Source: Anaerolineaceae bacterium (GTDB lineage Bacteria > Chloroflexota > Anaerolineae > Aggregatilineales > Phototrophicaceae). From it: 64,000 nt of DNA. Under the pieces are notes generated by a model. The model did no database searches, had not been told where the DNA came from, and worked only from the letters and a program-made list of their open reading frames with translations. Location: contig JACKCH010000010.1 of the NCBI GenBank assembly GCA_020634115.1, positions 434,001 through 498,000 on the forward strand, written 5' to 3'. Shown here piece after piece: positions 17,989-27,088 of the stretch. A program made the translations under genes and the position numbers. How positions within the stretch are numbered: position 1 is the stretch's first letter; every line of letters begins with the position of its first letter.

Positions 17989-19458
17989 ATGACGAAACGA
18001 ATCACAATTGACCCTATCACCCGTCTGGAAGGTCACGGCAAGATCGAAATCTTTCTCAACGAAGCGGGTAATGTTGCCAATACCTATTTTCAGATTCCCG
18101 AACTGCGGGGATTTGAAGTCTTTTGCCTGGGGCGTCCCGCCGAGGAAATGCCCCGATTGACGAACCGCATCTGTGGGGTCTGCCCGGAGGCGCACCACAT
18201 GGCAGCATCCAAAGCATTAGATATGCTGTTCCATGTGGACCCGCCCCCAGCGGCCAAGAAACTGCGTGAACTGTTCTATTCGGCCTTTTACGTAACCGAT
18301 CACACCACGCACTTTTACGCGCTGGGTGGGCCGGATTTCGTCGTCGGGCCGGACGCGCCCCCCGGTCAGCGTAACATTCTGGGTGTGGTGAGTGTCGTCG
18401 GCGCGGAAGCCGGGTTGAAGGTCATCAACACCCGCAAGAAAAATCATGAGGTGATTAAGATTATCGGTGGTCGGGCGGTGCATCCGGTTTCCGGGCTGCC
18501 GGGCGGGATGAGCAAGGCCATCAACGAAGAAGAACGCCAGTTCATTGAACAGGTTGCACGCGAAAATGTCGAGTTTGGTCTGTGGTCGCTGGATGTGTTC
18601 AGCGACATCGTGTTGAAGAACACCGACTATGTAGACCTGATCGTGGGCGACATCTACACCCAGCGTACCTACTACATGGGGCTGGTGGATGCGAATAACC
18701 GTGTGAACTTCTATGATGGCATGATCCGTGTGGTAGACCCGGACGGCAAAGAGTTCGCGAAATATGCGCCGAAAGACTACTGCGACCACATTGATGAGCA
18801 TGTTGAGCCGTACAGCTATCTCAAATACCCGTATCTCAAGAAGGTCGGCTGGAAAGGCTTTGTGGATGGCAAGGACTCAGGGATGTACGCCTGCACGCCG
18901 CTCAGCCGTCTCAATGCGGCGGACGGGATGGCGACTCCCCATGCCCAGGAAGCCTACGAGAAGTTCTATGCCACTCTGGGGGGTAAGCCGGTGCATCATA
19001 CGCTGGCGACCCACTGGGCGCGGTTAGTCGAACTGCTGTATGCAGCGGAACGGATGCTCGAACTGGCAACCGACCCAGAAATCACCAGTCCTGACGTGCG
19101 GGCCATCCCGACGGAGATCCCGACTGTAGGGATTGGTACGGTGGAAGCACCGCGTGGGACACTGACGCATCACTACGAAACTGACGCCAACGGCATCCTG
19201 ACGAAAGTCAATCTCATCGTCGGCACGACCAACAACAACGCGCCGATTACGTTGAGTATCAAGAAGGCCGCGAAAGCGCTGATTCAAGGCGGTGAAGTGA
19301 ATAACGGCATCCTGAACAAGATCGAGATGGCATTCCGCAGTTATGATCCGTGTTTTAGCTGCGCGACTCACTCTCTGCCGGGGCAGATGCCGCTTGAGGT
19401 CATCATCCGGGATGCCGCCGGAAACATCTATCAACGGCACGCACAGTACGTGGATTGA
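17989..19458 (+). CDS. mvhA: [NiFe]-hydrogenase large subunit MvhA-like (group 3c type)
   Basis: A 489-residue catalytic subunit. The four NiFe-binding cysteines are in RICGVCP (C62, C65) and DPCFSC (C455, C458). RLEGHGK near the N terminus is the usual motif. After DPCFSCATH a 28-residue tail remains, the segment removed by a maturation protease. Such a protease is encoded next. AGGAGG lies upstream. With HdrABC and MvhD it should oxidise H2, or make it, in the cytoplasm with flavin-based bifurcation. Group assignment rests on neighbours and motifs. Confidence 0.93.
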   Translation: MTKRITIDPITRLEGHGKIEIFLNEAGNVANTYFQIPELRGFEVFCLGRPAEEMPRLTNRICGVCPEAHHMAASKALDMLFHVDPPPAAKKLRELFYSAFYVTDHTTHFYALGGPDFVVGPDAPPGQRNILGVVSVVGAEAGLKVINTRKKNHEVIKIIGGRAVHPVSGLPGGMSKAINEEERQFIEQVARENVEFGLWSLDVFSDIVLKNTDYVDLIVGDIYTQRTYYMGLVDANNRVNFYDGMIRVVDPDGKEFAKYAPKDYCDHIDEHVEPYSYLKYPYLKKVGWKGFVDGKDSGMYACTPLSRLNAADGMATPHAQEAYEKFYATLGGKPVHHTLATHWARLVELLYAAERMLELATDPEITSPDVRAIPTEIPTVGIGTVEAPRGTLTHHYETDANGILTKVNLIVGTTNNNAPITLSIKKAAKALIQGGEVNNGILNKIEMAFRSYDPCFSCATHSLPGQMPLEVIIRDAAGNIYQRHAQYVD

Positions 19459-19530
19459 TCGCTGTGTCTTGAGTTGAACGTGGCAAAGGAAAGCCGGTTT
19501 TTGGACTTTCGCAGCCTGAGTGAATTGTTC

Positions 19531-19562
19531 GGTAGGGGCATGAGATAGGTCATGCCCCTACC
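19531..19562. repeat. Perfect palindromic repeat with TAGGGGC arms
   Basis: GGTAGGGGCATGA and its exact complement (13 bp each) surround a six-base loop. No T-tract follows, so this is a REP-like palindrome rather than a proven terminator. Related arms occur near 41806-41863 and 51309-51323. The rest of 19459-19710 has no gene, only runs of GTTAAC/GCTAAC-type words at 19615-19690. Confidence 0.7.
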
Positions 19563-19710
19563 AATCGCTCAACTGTGTCATTCCGAGTTTGTTAGCATGA
19601 TAGCCAATCTGTTGAATCGTTAACAAGTCAACAGGCTAACATCAACTAACCGGCAGGATCCAATGGTTAGCCGCTAACAGCTAACCGCCAGATGAAAAGA
19701 GCAATTTCCC

Positions 19711-20181
19711 ATGAAGACACGGGTTATTGGCCTGGGAAATCCAATACTGACTGACGATGGCGCAGGGATTCATGCTGCACGGTCAGTGGTGAAGCTGCTG
19801 CCACCTGATTCAGAGGTGGATGTTATCGAATTATCGGTTGGCGGGCTTGCGCTCATGGAAGCGATGGTGGGATACGAGCGTGTTATCCTGCTGGATGCTC
19901 TGTATGCGCCCATCGGAAATTCTGGCGTGGTTGTGCGGTTCAGTGCCGGGGAATTACCGGAAACGCTCAACTCCGCCAGCGCCCACGACGTGAATCTGCC
20001 TACCGCGCTCCGCCTGGGGCGTGACCTGGGGGCGATGCTGCCAGAAAACGCCGATATCCAGGTGGTAGGAGTTTATGCCAAGGACGTGCTGACATTTAGC
20101 GAGACGCTCACACCGCTTGTTGCTGCTGCCATCCCGGAAATGGCTGCTCATGTTATACGTTTACTGGAGGCAAAAAGATGA
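19711..20181 (+). CDS. Hydrogenase maturation protease (HycI/HyaD family)
   Basis: A 156-residue endopeptidase that cleaves the C-terminal tail of the NiFe large subunit after nickel insertion. The nickel-sensing residues are visible: Asp16 in GLGNPILTDDGAG, Asp62 in ILLDAL and His92 in SAHDVN. It follows mvhA, whose 28-residue tail is its likely target. It is separated from mvhA by 250 bases with a palindrome, so expression may be partly independent. It overlaps the next gene (ATGA). Confidence 0.92.
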   Translation: MKTRVIGLGNPILTDDGAGIHAARSVVKLLPPDSEVDVIELSVGGLALMEAMVGYERVILLDALYAPIGNSGVVVRFSAGELPETLNSASAHDVNLPTALRLGRDLGAMLPENADIQVVGVYAKDVLTFSETLTPLVAAAIPEMAAHVIRLLEAKR

Positions 20182-20636
20182 TTTCCCCCGAAGTTTTACG
20201 CCGTTTTACGTTGTTTGCCGGGCTGGATGCGGCAGAGCTAAAAGAAATCGCACTGTTGAGCGAGGAAGTTGACATCAAGGCCGGGACATGGCTGTTCAAG
20301 GAGGAAGATCCTGCCGATGACTTCTATCTCATTATTAACGGCAAGATCAGCCTGATGATGCGTATGAATGCTGGCGATGACAGTCACTTTGAATTGGACT
20401 CTCTAGGACGCGGCGAACCATTGGGGCTATCAGCACTTATCGAGCCACACATCTACCAGATGGGGGCACTGGCAGGTGATGATACTCGTCTGGCGAAAAT
20501 TGATGCAGTGGCCTTAGGTGATCTGCTGACGAAACAACCAGGAATGGGCTACCCGCTCATGACAGGGATCGCGCGTATCGCCGGGGAACGGTTGCACCAT
20601 TTGCGAGTACGGTTCGTCAGCCTGGTTGAAATATAA
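20178..20636 (+). CDS. Cyclic nucleotide-binding domain protein without DNA-binding domain
   Basis: A 152-residue protein made only of a cupin-like cNMP-binding domain. It opens with LRRFTLFAGLDAAELKEIALLSEE and continues WLFKEEDPADDFYLIINGKISL, the Crp/Fnr sensor fold. The helix-turn-helix normally found after residue 150 is absent, so it cannot bind the upstream TGTGA site itself. It is translationally coupled to the hydrogenase protease. It may act as a sensor or protein partner for the bifurcating complex. That role is inferred. Confidence 0.85.
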   Translation: MISPEVLRRFTLFAGLDAAELKEIALLSEEVDIKAGTWLFKEEDPADDFYLIINGKISLMMRMNAGDDSHFELDSLGRGEPLGLSALIEPHIYQMGALAGDDTRLAKIDAVALGDLLTKQPGMGYPLMTGIARIAGERLHHLRVRFVSLVEI

Positions 20637-20661
20637 AACTGTGCTGGAAAGCGCAACCCAA

Positions 20662-20694
20662 AACCCCGTCTGAACTGTACGGGGTTCTCTTTTC
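20662..20694 (+). terminator. Rho-independent terminator of the Hdr-Mvh operon
   Basis: An 8-bp stem (AACCCCGT / ACGGGGTT) with a nine-base loop is followed by CTCTTTTC. It begins 26 bases after the stop of the cNMP-domain gene and should end the hydrogenase transcript. Confidence 0.75.
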
Positions 20695-21013
20695 TTGGAG
20701 CCGAGTCAATCATTATGCCAAAAGCAGCGGCGGTTAGCCGTTAATCTGAGCATAGTAGAGTAGTGGTCAGGTTTTGACTGATGAGGCATAAAAGGTAAAA
20801 CCAGAGTGAACGACCAAGTTCACCAGAGTACCTTTTCGTGATACGGACGATGGTCACGCACATCTGTCCGAAACGTGGTCGTGAAAATCTGGTCAGAAAT
20901 ATCACTGCAAAACCTGGGGCTGCTATGGCCCGTTGCCATTCTTTAAGCGATGGCTAATCAGGTCTCTAGCTCATATGGGTGTGAAACTGTGTCGTCCTCG
21001 TTTCCCGCTCGCC

Positions 21014-21160
21014 CTAGTCAATCATGTAGCCCTCGAAACCGGGCAGCAATTCGATAAAGTAGATGCCTTCTCGTCCCATCGCAAAGGCCGCTGTCGCAAA
21101 CCGGTCTGTTTCCAGCATATTGGGGGTGATTACGGTTATGCTGGAGTATCCGGCGGCGTT
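21014..21160 (-). pseudogene. Remnant of FAD:protein FMN transferase (ApbE), C-terminal end
   Basis: The minus strand encodes about 48 residues ending in a TAG at 21016-21014. They include SITVITPNMLETDRFATAAFAMG and IELLPGFEGYMID, which match the ApbE C terminus (the metal-binding T-D-ALATA segment). A stop codon precedes the fragment, so the first four-fifths of the gene is missing. The surrounding 20695-21013 shows no intact gene. Confidence 0.65.
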
Positions 21161-21204
21161 TCACAGTCACCAACCAACGTAAACCCGGCAGCTCCTGATG
21201 GCAT

Positions 21205-21534
21205 GTTGATGAGCATTGCTGTGTTTTCTACTGGGTTGATGAATATCCGCAATGATGAAATCGGCGCGGTGGGGAAGGCGTTTAATGAGATGGCGGTACA
21301 GATTCAGGGAATGCTGGAAGAACAGCGGTCTTTCGCAATCTGTTGGAGAACGTTATCAAGTATACGCCCAGAGATGAGCAGATTCCCTGGACAATCGAGG
21401 CGGCGGCGGGTGGCCTGCGAAGGGTCATGCAGGGCACCGGCATGGGCATTTCACTGGAGAACCTGGCGCATGTATTCGAGTGGTTTTGCCATGTATCTGA
21501 ACAGGTTCTGAACAAGTCTCCTGTAAGCTGGTAG
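21205..21534 (+). pseudogene. Remnant of a membrane histidine kinase
   Basis: One frame carries the end of a HAMP domain (NDEIGAVGKAFNEMAVQIQG, LEEQRSF). A shifted frame then reads RNLLENVIKYTP and GTGMGISLENLAHVFEWF, degenerate N-box and G-box pieces of a HATPase domain. The dimerisation domain is deleted and the frames no longer join. It lies just upstream of an intact response-regulator/kinase pair, so it may be that system's discarded duplicate. Confidence 0.7.
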
Positions 21535-21620
21535 CAAGTTTGGGCGGATCATCTACTGAGCGTTGTAGACTCGTTTGCTGGAGTATACTTTAGAGAGAGG
21601 AAATCCGGGAAAATCACAAT

Positions 21621-22307
21621 ATGAAAACCATCCTCATTGTGGACGATAAACTCAGTGTCCAACGCATGGTTGCCGATTACCTGACCGAAAACGGGTTTCG
21701 CGCCGTCACCGCAAGCAATGGCCGTGAGGCGCTGTATGTCGCCCGGCATGAAAAACCCGATCTCATTCTGCTGGATATCATGATGCCGGAGATGGACGGA
21801 TTCGAGTTCATGCGGCGCTTCCGCCAGGAAAAGAATACGCCTGTTATCATGCTGACCGCGCGGGTAGAAGAAACGGATAAAGTTGTTGGGTTGGAACTCG
21901 GCGCAGACGATTATGTCACTAAGCCCTTTGGTATGGCGGAATTGGTTGCCCGGATTCGAGCGGTGCTACGGCGGGTATCGGAGTCCCCACCCGCTACGGA
22001 TGTCTTACGTATTGGGGATGTCGTTCTGGATAAAGGGACACACCTTGTCCATGTCGGTGGCCGCAAAATTGAACTGACCCCTTCAGAATTTGATCTGCTC
22101 GCTGTTTTGATGAGCGCGTCGGGACAGGTTTTCAGCCGCGCCCAACTGCTTGAACGACTCAAAGGTGATCTGTTTGAGAATGTGGAGCGCACGGTGGATG
22201 TTCACATCCGTAACCTGCGCGCCAAGCTTGAACCAGACCCGGCCAATCCTCGTTATATTCTGACGGTATACGGCGTTGGCTACCGTTTCAATGAGGACAT
22301 GGAATAA
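21621..22307 (+). CDS. OmpR/PhoB-family response regulator
   Basis: A 228-residue regulator. Receiver residues are complete: Asp8-Asp9, phospho-acceptor Asp52 (LILLDIMMPEMDG), Thr in MLTARV and Lys in YVTKPFG. The C-terminal winged helix has LTPSEFDLLAVLM and VDVHIRNLRAKLE plus YGVGYRF. It partners with the kinase gene that follows 12 bases later. Targets are unknown. The divergent exported-protein genes at 23696-28565 are candidates. Confidence 0.95.
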   Translation: MKTILIVDDKLSVQRMVADYLTENGFRAVTASNGREALYVARHEKPDLILLDIMMPEMDGFEFMRRFRQEKNTPVIMLTARVEETDKVVGLELGADDYVTKPFGMAELVARIRAVLRRVSESPPATDVLRIGDVVLDKGTHLVHVGGRKIELTPSEFDLLAVLMSASGQVFSRAQLLERLKGDLFENVERTVDVHIRNLRAKLEPDPANPRYILTVYGVGYRFNEDME

Positions 22308-22319
22308 TGAGGATGCGGG

Positions 22320-23678
22320 ATGTTTCGTTCGCTCGCTTTTAAATGGACGGCAACATTATTCCTGACCAGTTTAATCGGGATTATCCTGGTAGGGGTATTT
22401 GCTTATCGGGCTACGGTCTCCGAATATGATCGGTTGCGCAGCGACCAGGCACGGGCTTCATTTATTGAAGATGTCACCGCCTACTATCAGGCGAATCAGA
22501 CGTGGGTCGGGCTTGAGGACTGGCTGCGCGTCGAACCTGACCCCAACATCCCGCCAGGTATCCCACAGCCGCCGCAGCAGTTCGCGCTGGTGGATACGAA
22601 CGGCATCGTTGTCTTCGGGCATGGTCCTTTCCATACAGGTGATGTGCTTCCGGCGAGCGCTCTCACAGATGGTACTCCGATCCTGCTGGACGGCGAACAG
22701 ATTGGGACGGCGCTGCTGGCACAACCGCCGCCCGAACTTGACCCGCGTGAACAACTCTATGTGGACAGCACGAACCGGGCTTTGCTGATCGGGGCGCTAG
22801 GCGCAAGCGCAACCGCACTGCTGATCGGGCTGCTGTTGTCACGCCAGTTTTTGCGCCCATTAGCCGAACTCACCGAGGCGATTACCGCCATGCACTCCGG
22901 TAATCTCGATCAGCGTGTTCAGATTCGCACCCGCGACGAGTTGGGGATTCTTTCGCAGACCTTCAATGAAATGAGTGCCAATCTTCACCGCGCCAACCAA
23001 CTGCGGAAGCAGATGACCGCCGACATCGCGCATGATTTACGCACGCCGCTGACTGTCATCGCAGGCAATCTGGAGGCACTACGTGATGGCACATTCAAAC
23101 CCACGCCGGAGCGTTTCCGCGTGATGAGTGACGAAGTGGGGTTGCTACAGCGCTTAGTTGAGGATTTGCGGACGCTCTCACTGGCCGATGCCGGGGAACT
23201 CAAACTGGTTTACCAACCGATTCAGCCTGGCGAACTCCTGGAACAGGCCAAACAGGTATTTGAGCCAATCGCTACCGAACAACAGACCGCCCTGTATGTT
23301 GAATCCAGCGCGAACTTACCGGTTGTCGAGGTTGATCGTGAGCGCATGGCGCAGGTGTTGGCGAATTTACTGGCGAATGCGCTGCGTTATACCCCCGCCG
23401 AAGGCACGGTGAAACTGCTGGCGCGGGAGCAAACCAGCAGTCTGCAACTCATTGTTGAGGATAGTGGCGAGGGGATACCGGAGAATAAACTCCCCTATAT
23501 CTTCGAGCGGTTTTATCGCACAGACGAGTCCCGCCACGAGGACCAGGGAGCATCCGGGTTGGGGTTGGCAATTGCAAAATCCATCGTGGAAGCCCATCAC
23601 GGCACGATCACGGCAGAGAGCCGGGTCGGGCAGGGTACAACGATGGTCATAACCCTGCCCTGGAAACAACCGACGTGA
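22320..23678 (+). CDS. Membrane sensor histidine kinase with HAMP domain
   Basis: A 452-residue kinase. Membrane segments lie at about 11-29 and 155-173, enclosing an extracytoplasmic sensor of about 125 residues rich in proline. A HAMP domain follows (FLRPLAELTEAI to FNEMSANLHR). The phospho-accepting His238 is in IAHDLRTPLTVIAGN. The ATPase has NLLANALRYTP, DSGEGIPE and GLGLAIAKSIVEAHHG. It is encoded with its response regulator, and convergently to the intradiol dioxygenase-like gene. Confidence 0.95.
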   Translation: MFRSLAFKWTATLFLTSLIGIILVGVFAYRATVSEYDRLRSDQARASFIEDVTAYYQANQTWVGLEDWLRVEPDPNIPPGIPQPPQQFALVDTNGIVVFGHGPFHTGDVLPASALTDGTPILLDGEQIGTALLAQPPPELDPREQLYVDSTNRALLIGALGASATALLIGLLLSRQFLRPLAELTEAITAMHSGNLDQRVQIRTRDELGILSQTFNEMSANLHRANQLRKQMTADIAHDLRTPLTVIAGNLEALRDGTFKPTPERFRVMSDEVGLLQRLVEDLRTLSLADAGELKLVYQPIQPGELLEQAKQVFEPIATEQQTALYVESSANLPVVEVDRERMAQVLANLLANALRYTPAEGTVKLLAREQTSSLQLIVEDSGEGIPENKLPYIFERFYRTDESRHEDQGASGLGLAIAKSIVEAHHGTITAESRVGQGTTMVITLPWKQPT

Positions 23679-23695
23679 GGCGGTCTTGTCAATCG

Positions 23696-24550
23696 CTACG
23701 GTCTGCCGGGTCGCCCACCAGAACGCGGCCTACCCCCACTATCACTGGCGCCGACACTGGCATCACTTAAATCCAGTCCGATGTCAAAAGTCGCGGAGTA
23801 ACCGTCCTCTACCGCAAGCGTTTCGCGTTCATCCGCCGTTAGCGGCACGAGTTCGAGGGTGAGCTGCCCGTTGCTTTGTTGGTAGATATTATCGCGCTCG
23901 TTGGACGTATCTGGTAAACCCTTAGCCACATACGGTTGTTGAGCGTAGATTTCCTCAATGACAGCCGGGTCGAAGAAGAACTGTGAGGTGAATTCATAGC
24001 TCTGTCCATCCACCCCGGTAGTGCGGATTTTGAAGTGGATATGTACCGCGCGCCCGGAATACCAACCGGGAACAATCGTGAGAAATTCAGCGACCCCGTC
24101 CTCATCGGTGATCTGATAGCCACGCAGCCACATCTGGCCGCTGGTATCGAACCCCGCATCCTGTACACCTGAATACACACCATTCGCGTCACAGTGCCAG
24201 ACATCCACCTGCGCATCGGCCAGCGCCGCACACGTTCCGCCGGTCACATCGGAGACATGGAAGACCAAATGCAACGGCAGCCCTTCCTTGATTGACCCAT
24301 TACTGGGGTCTACACGAATGTCCGACCGATTCAACTGGTCATCCACAAAGTACGGCCCTTCGGTCAGTTCCGGGCGCACTACACAGGTGGGCAGCGGCGT
24401 CGAGGAGGGGGTGGCGGTGATGCTGTCCTGTGCCATCACCAGACGTGGCAGCCCAATGCCGACGAACAAAGCTGCGCCGGATCCGCCCAGCAACGCCAAC
24501 ATCTCACGGCGGGTAAGCACCCGTCCAACCGGCTTATCATCATTATCCAT
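23696..24550 (-). CDS. Tat-exported intradiol ring-cleavage dioxygenase-like protein
   Basis: A 284-residue protein. The N terminus has a twin-arginine signal (LTRREMLALLGGSGAALFVG). The dioxygenase fold shows the expected non-haem iron ligands Tyr126 (DVWHCDANGVYS), Tyr164 (PGWYSG), His170 and His172 (RAVHIHFK). The classic cytoplasmic enzymes cleave catechol or protocatechuate. Exported versions of this type are common in soil bacteria and their substrates are mostly unknown. The tail is a Gly-Arg-Pro repeat (GGRPRSGGRPGRP), odd for the family and possibly a surface anchor. Confidence 0.87.
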   Translation of the reverse strand: MDNDDKPVGRVLTRREMLALLGGSGAALFVGIGLPRLVMAQDSITATPSSTPLPTCVVRPELTEGPYFVDDQLNRSDIRVDPSNGSIKEGLPLHLVFHVSDVTGGTCAALADAQVDVWHCDANGVYSGVQDAGFDTSGQMWLRGYQITDEDGVAEFLTIVPGWYSGRAVHIHFKIRTTGVDGQSYEFTSQFFFDPAVIEEIYAQQPYVAKGLPDTSNERDNIYQQSNGQLTLELVPLTADERETLAVEDGYSATFDIGLDLSDASVGASDSGGRPRSGGRPGRP

Positions 24551-24644
24551 GTGTTTCCCTTTCCTTTTACTCTCGGACGCTACTGATGGTAGGGTTTAAA
24601 TATTCAGAACCTATGCAGATTGGATAAGTAGCTACTGAGATTTG

Positions 24645-25340
24645 TCATTGATTGACCATAGCAACAAAATCCAGTTTCAGTGTGATTGCATCGCCGACAG
24701 TGGTGCCCCCCACTACTTCTGGAATTTGCAGGTTGAAGTCGGCTCGTGAAATCACGGTTTCGGCATGGCCGGTCAACTCTTCCGCCGTTTGCAGGGTGGC
24801 GGTCACGGCAAAAGTCATCGACTGTGTGACTCCGGCAATGGTCAGATCGCCAGTCACCTGGAAGGTGAGGGTATCTCCTACACTGACACTGCCCAAAAGC
24901 CCACTGATCTTATTCGGCTGAAACAGCACACACTCATTCGCGGCATCCTCTGATTGCAGGATAAGACGAGCCACTGCGTTATCACGGTGGTCACTATCAG
25001 TAGCGAAGGTGCGGGCATTGACGCACAGCTCGCTGATGCGGGACTGCGCCACATCATTCAGATTCAGCATGATTTCCCCTGTCACCTGGTTGGTGGTGCC
25101 AATGACGGTTTTATCCGCCCCATTCAGGCTCTCGTAGATGCTGTATTCGGCGGTGGTTTCCTCTGGGGTGATGTTGAAAATCACCTCCTGATCGCTGCTG
25201 GATGGCGCAATGGTCTGGACACTGGATGCAATATCCACGCTGGGCGCGGCGATTTCCCGCGTCAGATAGAGAAAAGCTGCGATACTGACAATCGCAATGA
25301 CGGCGACGGCAAAAATGAGCATTTGAAGGCCGCGAAACAT
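24645..25340 (-). CDS. YceI family protein with N-terminal membrane anchor
   Basis: A 231-residue protein with a hydrophobic segment at residues 5-27. A YceI-type lipocalin-like domain follows (VIFNITPEETTAEYSIYESL, GDLTIAGVTQSMTFAVTA). YceI proteins bind long isoprenoid or amide lipids in the periplasm. It lies downstream of cotH on the same strand, with 165 gene-free bases between. Confidence 0.85.
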   Translation of the reverse strand: MFRGLQMLIFAVAVIAIVSIAAFLYLTREIAAPSVDIASSVQTIAPSSSDQEVIFNITPEETTAEYSIYESLNGADKTVIGTTNQVTGEIMLNLNDVAQSRISELCVNARTFATDSDHRDNAVARLILQSEDAANECVLFQPNKISGLLGSVSVGDTLTFQVTGDLTIAGVTQSMTFAVTATLQTAEELTGHAETVISRADFNLQIPEVVGGTTVGDAITLKLDFVAMVNQ

Positions 25341-25505
25341 GACTGATTACCCCCACTACTCTGATTAAGTCATTTTTTCTAAGGGTAACAGGGCAATGTT
25401 TAGAATGTGTTCAGGAGATGTTGCCTTTTGGGGATGGGGATTCCTGCGGCATGGATTGAAACGGGTGGTTGGCTAGTTACGTCAACCAACCACCGACTGT
25501 GGAGA

Positions 25506-27047
25506 TTATTGCGCCACCTGGCTGCTCAGATAGTCCTGAACAACAGCGTAACGGGCATTCACATGGCTGATGAGGTCGGCCAACGCCGTATCAAAGACCT
25601 CGGCTGATGAGAGGTTGGTATATGCAGACTGTTCGCCGTTCTCCCCGACCACATAAGGGGCGATGAGGTCATGCAGCGTTTGATAGGTCGCTTCCATTTT
25701 GGCCGGGTTAAACACACCATTGATGGTTTCCGCGACATACTGTACGTAGAGCGCATGATAAATTGGGTCGTCCATCAGGTAGCGGATCAGCGGCCAATCG
25801 CTGCTCACAGATTCCAGGTCAATCGTGACTGTGCCTCCTATCCCGCCGCCATGCCGCCCGCCGCTCATGCCTTCCCAGAGCGCCATATTGTTATCCCAGG
25901 GAATCCAGGTGAGCAGCCCGGTCGTGGGGTCGTTATACAGGTAAAAGTTGTGTGACATGCTGCCGTAGGTATCCCAGTTCTGCACCACCGTGTTGACCGC
26001 CAGCCAGTGCATGAACCCAGCTACATCGAATACCGCTTCCAGGCCGCTCCGCCACGCTGCCGGGTCGGTGGTGCGGGTTTCGGTATTCAGGGCATTATAG
26101 AGTGCCAGCACATCACTATAATCGGCTTCGTCGGCGTTGGTTTCCTTGTCGAAGGCCGCCTCGTCATACGTTCCTGCCGCGAAGGTCGCGCCAGTGCCTT
26201 CCGGCTTGTAGACGTTGCCGCTGTCATCGGCAAACTGTGTCTTGATGACGGTATCGTCAACCACTTCCACTGCGGTATACAGCCCGAAGTAGACTGGGTC
26301 TTCGCCATAATCCACGTAAACGGCGTAAAAAGCAGTCTGGGCCGAGGGGATGCCTGCCTCACGAAAAATATCTGCTGTGACTTTTTCCCGCAGGAGCGAG
26401 TCGTCGCTCCAATTGCTGGAAAAACTGAGTTGCTTGAACCCGTAGAAACGCTGGTTATTGATTTCCGGGTAATCATCCTCGAATTCATCGAAATCCAGTT
26501 TGAAGGGGAGCTTATAGATGCCACTGCTCCAGGTACTCATCAGGGAGGAATTGCCTTTGAAGCGGAAGCCAACATTTGTCCATGTCTGCCCGTTAAAGCT
26601 GATGTCGGCGGGAATCCAGATTGGGTTTTCGGCGGTGGCGATGATGCCGCCGGGAGCGACTCCCATCTGTCCGGGCGGCTGCCCAGGGAAACCGCCCTGG
26701 GGCGGAGCAGCACCATCTGGCGGGGCAACATTTCCAGGGAATGCACCATCTCCGGGAGGCTGCATCGGGCTGCCCTGTCCCGGTTGTGCCCCGAACTCCC
26801 CGTAAAGTTCGGTCATATCATCCAGCGCCGCCTGCCAGTTTTCCGGGTTGATCGTGATGGTGATGGTGTTCACCGCGTCCTGCGGAAAGACAGCAGTGTA
26901 ATCCGGCTGATCGAGCTTGCCATGCGTGGATTCGTCCCATCCTGCCGGGCGGGTGATGCTCTCATCCTGAGCGAATGCCACATTCGCACCCAACGTGAGT
27001 AGGGCGGATAGCCCCAGGATGGTTGTGACGATGTGGCGTATTTTCAC
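25506..27047 (-). CDS. CotH kinase family secreted protein
   Basis: A 513-residue exported protein with a signal peptide (TTILGLSALLTLGANVAFAQD). The CotH kinase core shows RFKGNSS, YKLPFKLDFDEF, YFGLYTAVEVVDD and LTWIPWDNNMALW. CotH proteins are atypical protein kinases that phosphorylate secreted proteins. A Gly/Pro/Gln-rich linker at about 90-130 precedes the core. The start is GTG at 27047 with AAAGGG upstream. It is followed upstream on the same strand by DUF4956 and VTC genes, a recurrent bacterial trio. Confidence 0.88.
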   Translation of the reverse strand: MKIRHIVTTILGLSALLTLGANVAFAQDESITRPAGWDESTHGKLDQPDYTAVFPQDAVNTITITINPENWQAALDDMTELYGEFGAQPGQGSPMQPPGDGAFPGNVAPPDGAAPPQGGFPGQPPGQMGVAPGGIIATAENPIWIPADISFNGQTWTNVGFRFKGNSSLMSTWSSGIYKLPFKLDFDEFEDDYPEINNQRFYGFKQLSFSSNWSDDSLLREKVTADIFREAGIPSAQTAFYAVYVDYGEDPVYFGLYTAVEVVDDTVIKTQFADDSGNVYKPEGTGATFAAGTYDEAAFDKETNADEADYSDVLALYNALNTETRTTDPAAWRSGLEAVFDVAGFMHWLAVNTVVQNWDTYGSMSHNFYLYNDPTTGLLTWIPWDNNMALWEGMSGGRHGGGIGGTVTIDLESVSSDWPLIRYLMDDPIYHALYVQYVAETINGVFNPAKMEATYQTLHDLIAPYVVGENGEQSAYTNLSSAEVFDTALADLISHVNARYAVVQDYLSSQVAQ

Positions 27048-27088
27048 GGTTAGTTTCCCTTTGTCTGCATACAGTTACGGTAGAGGTG

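Noticed and set aside
20918..20932. 15-base identity (GGCTGCTATGGCCCG) with mvhG at 17722-17736, as a sign of a second hydrogenase remnant
   Set aside because: Several 15-base matches are expected by chance in 64 kb, and no surrounding similarity is seen.
20933..21511. A 192-residue plus-strand frame as an intact gene
   Set aside because: Only its middle (HAMP) is recognisable. The continuation of the kinase is in another frame, so it is annotated as a pseudogene.
26007..27002. A 331-residue plus-strand frame opposite cotH
   Set aside because: CotH motifs are clear on the minus strand. The plus frame has no motif and mirrors the codon pattern.
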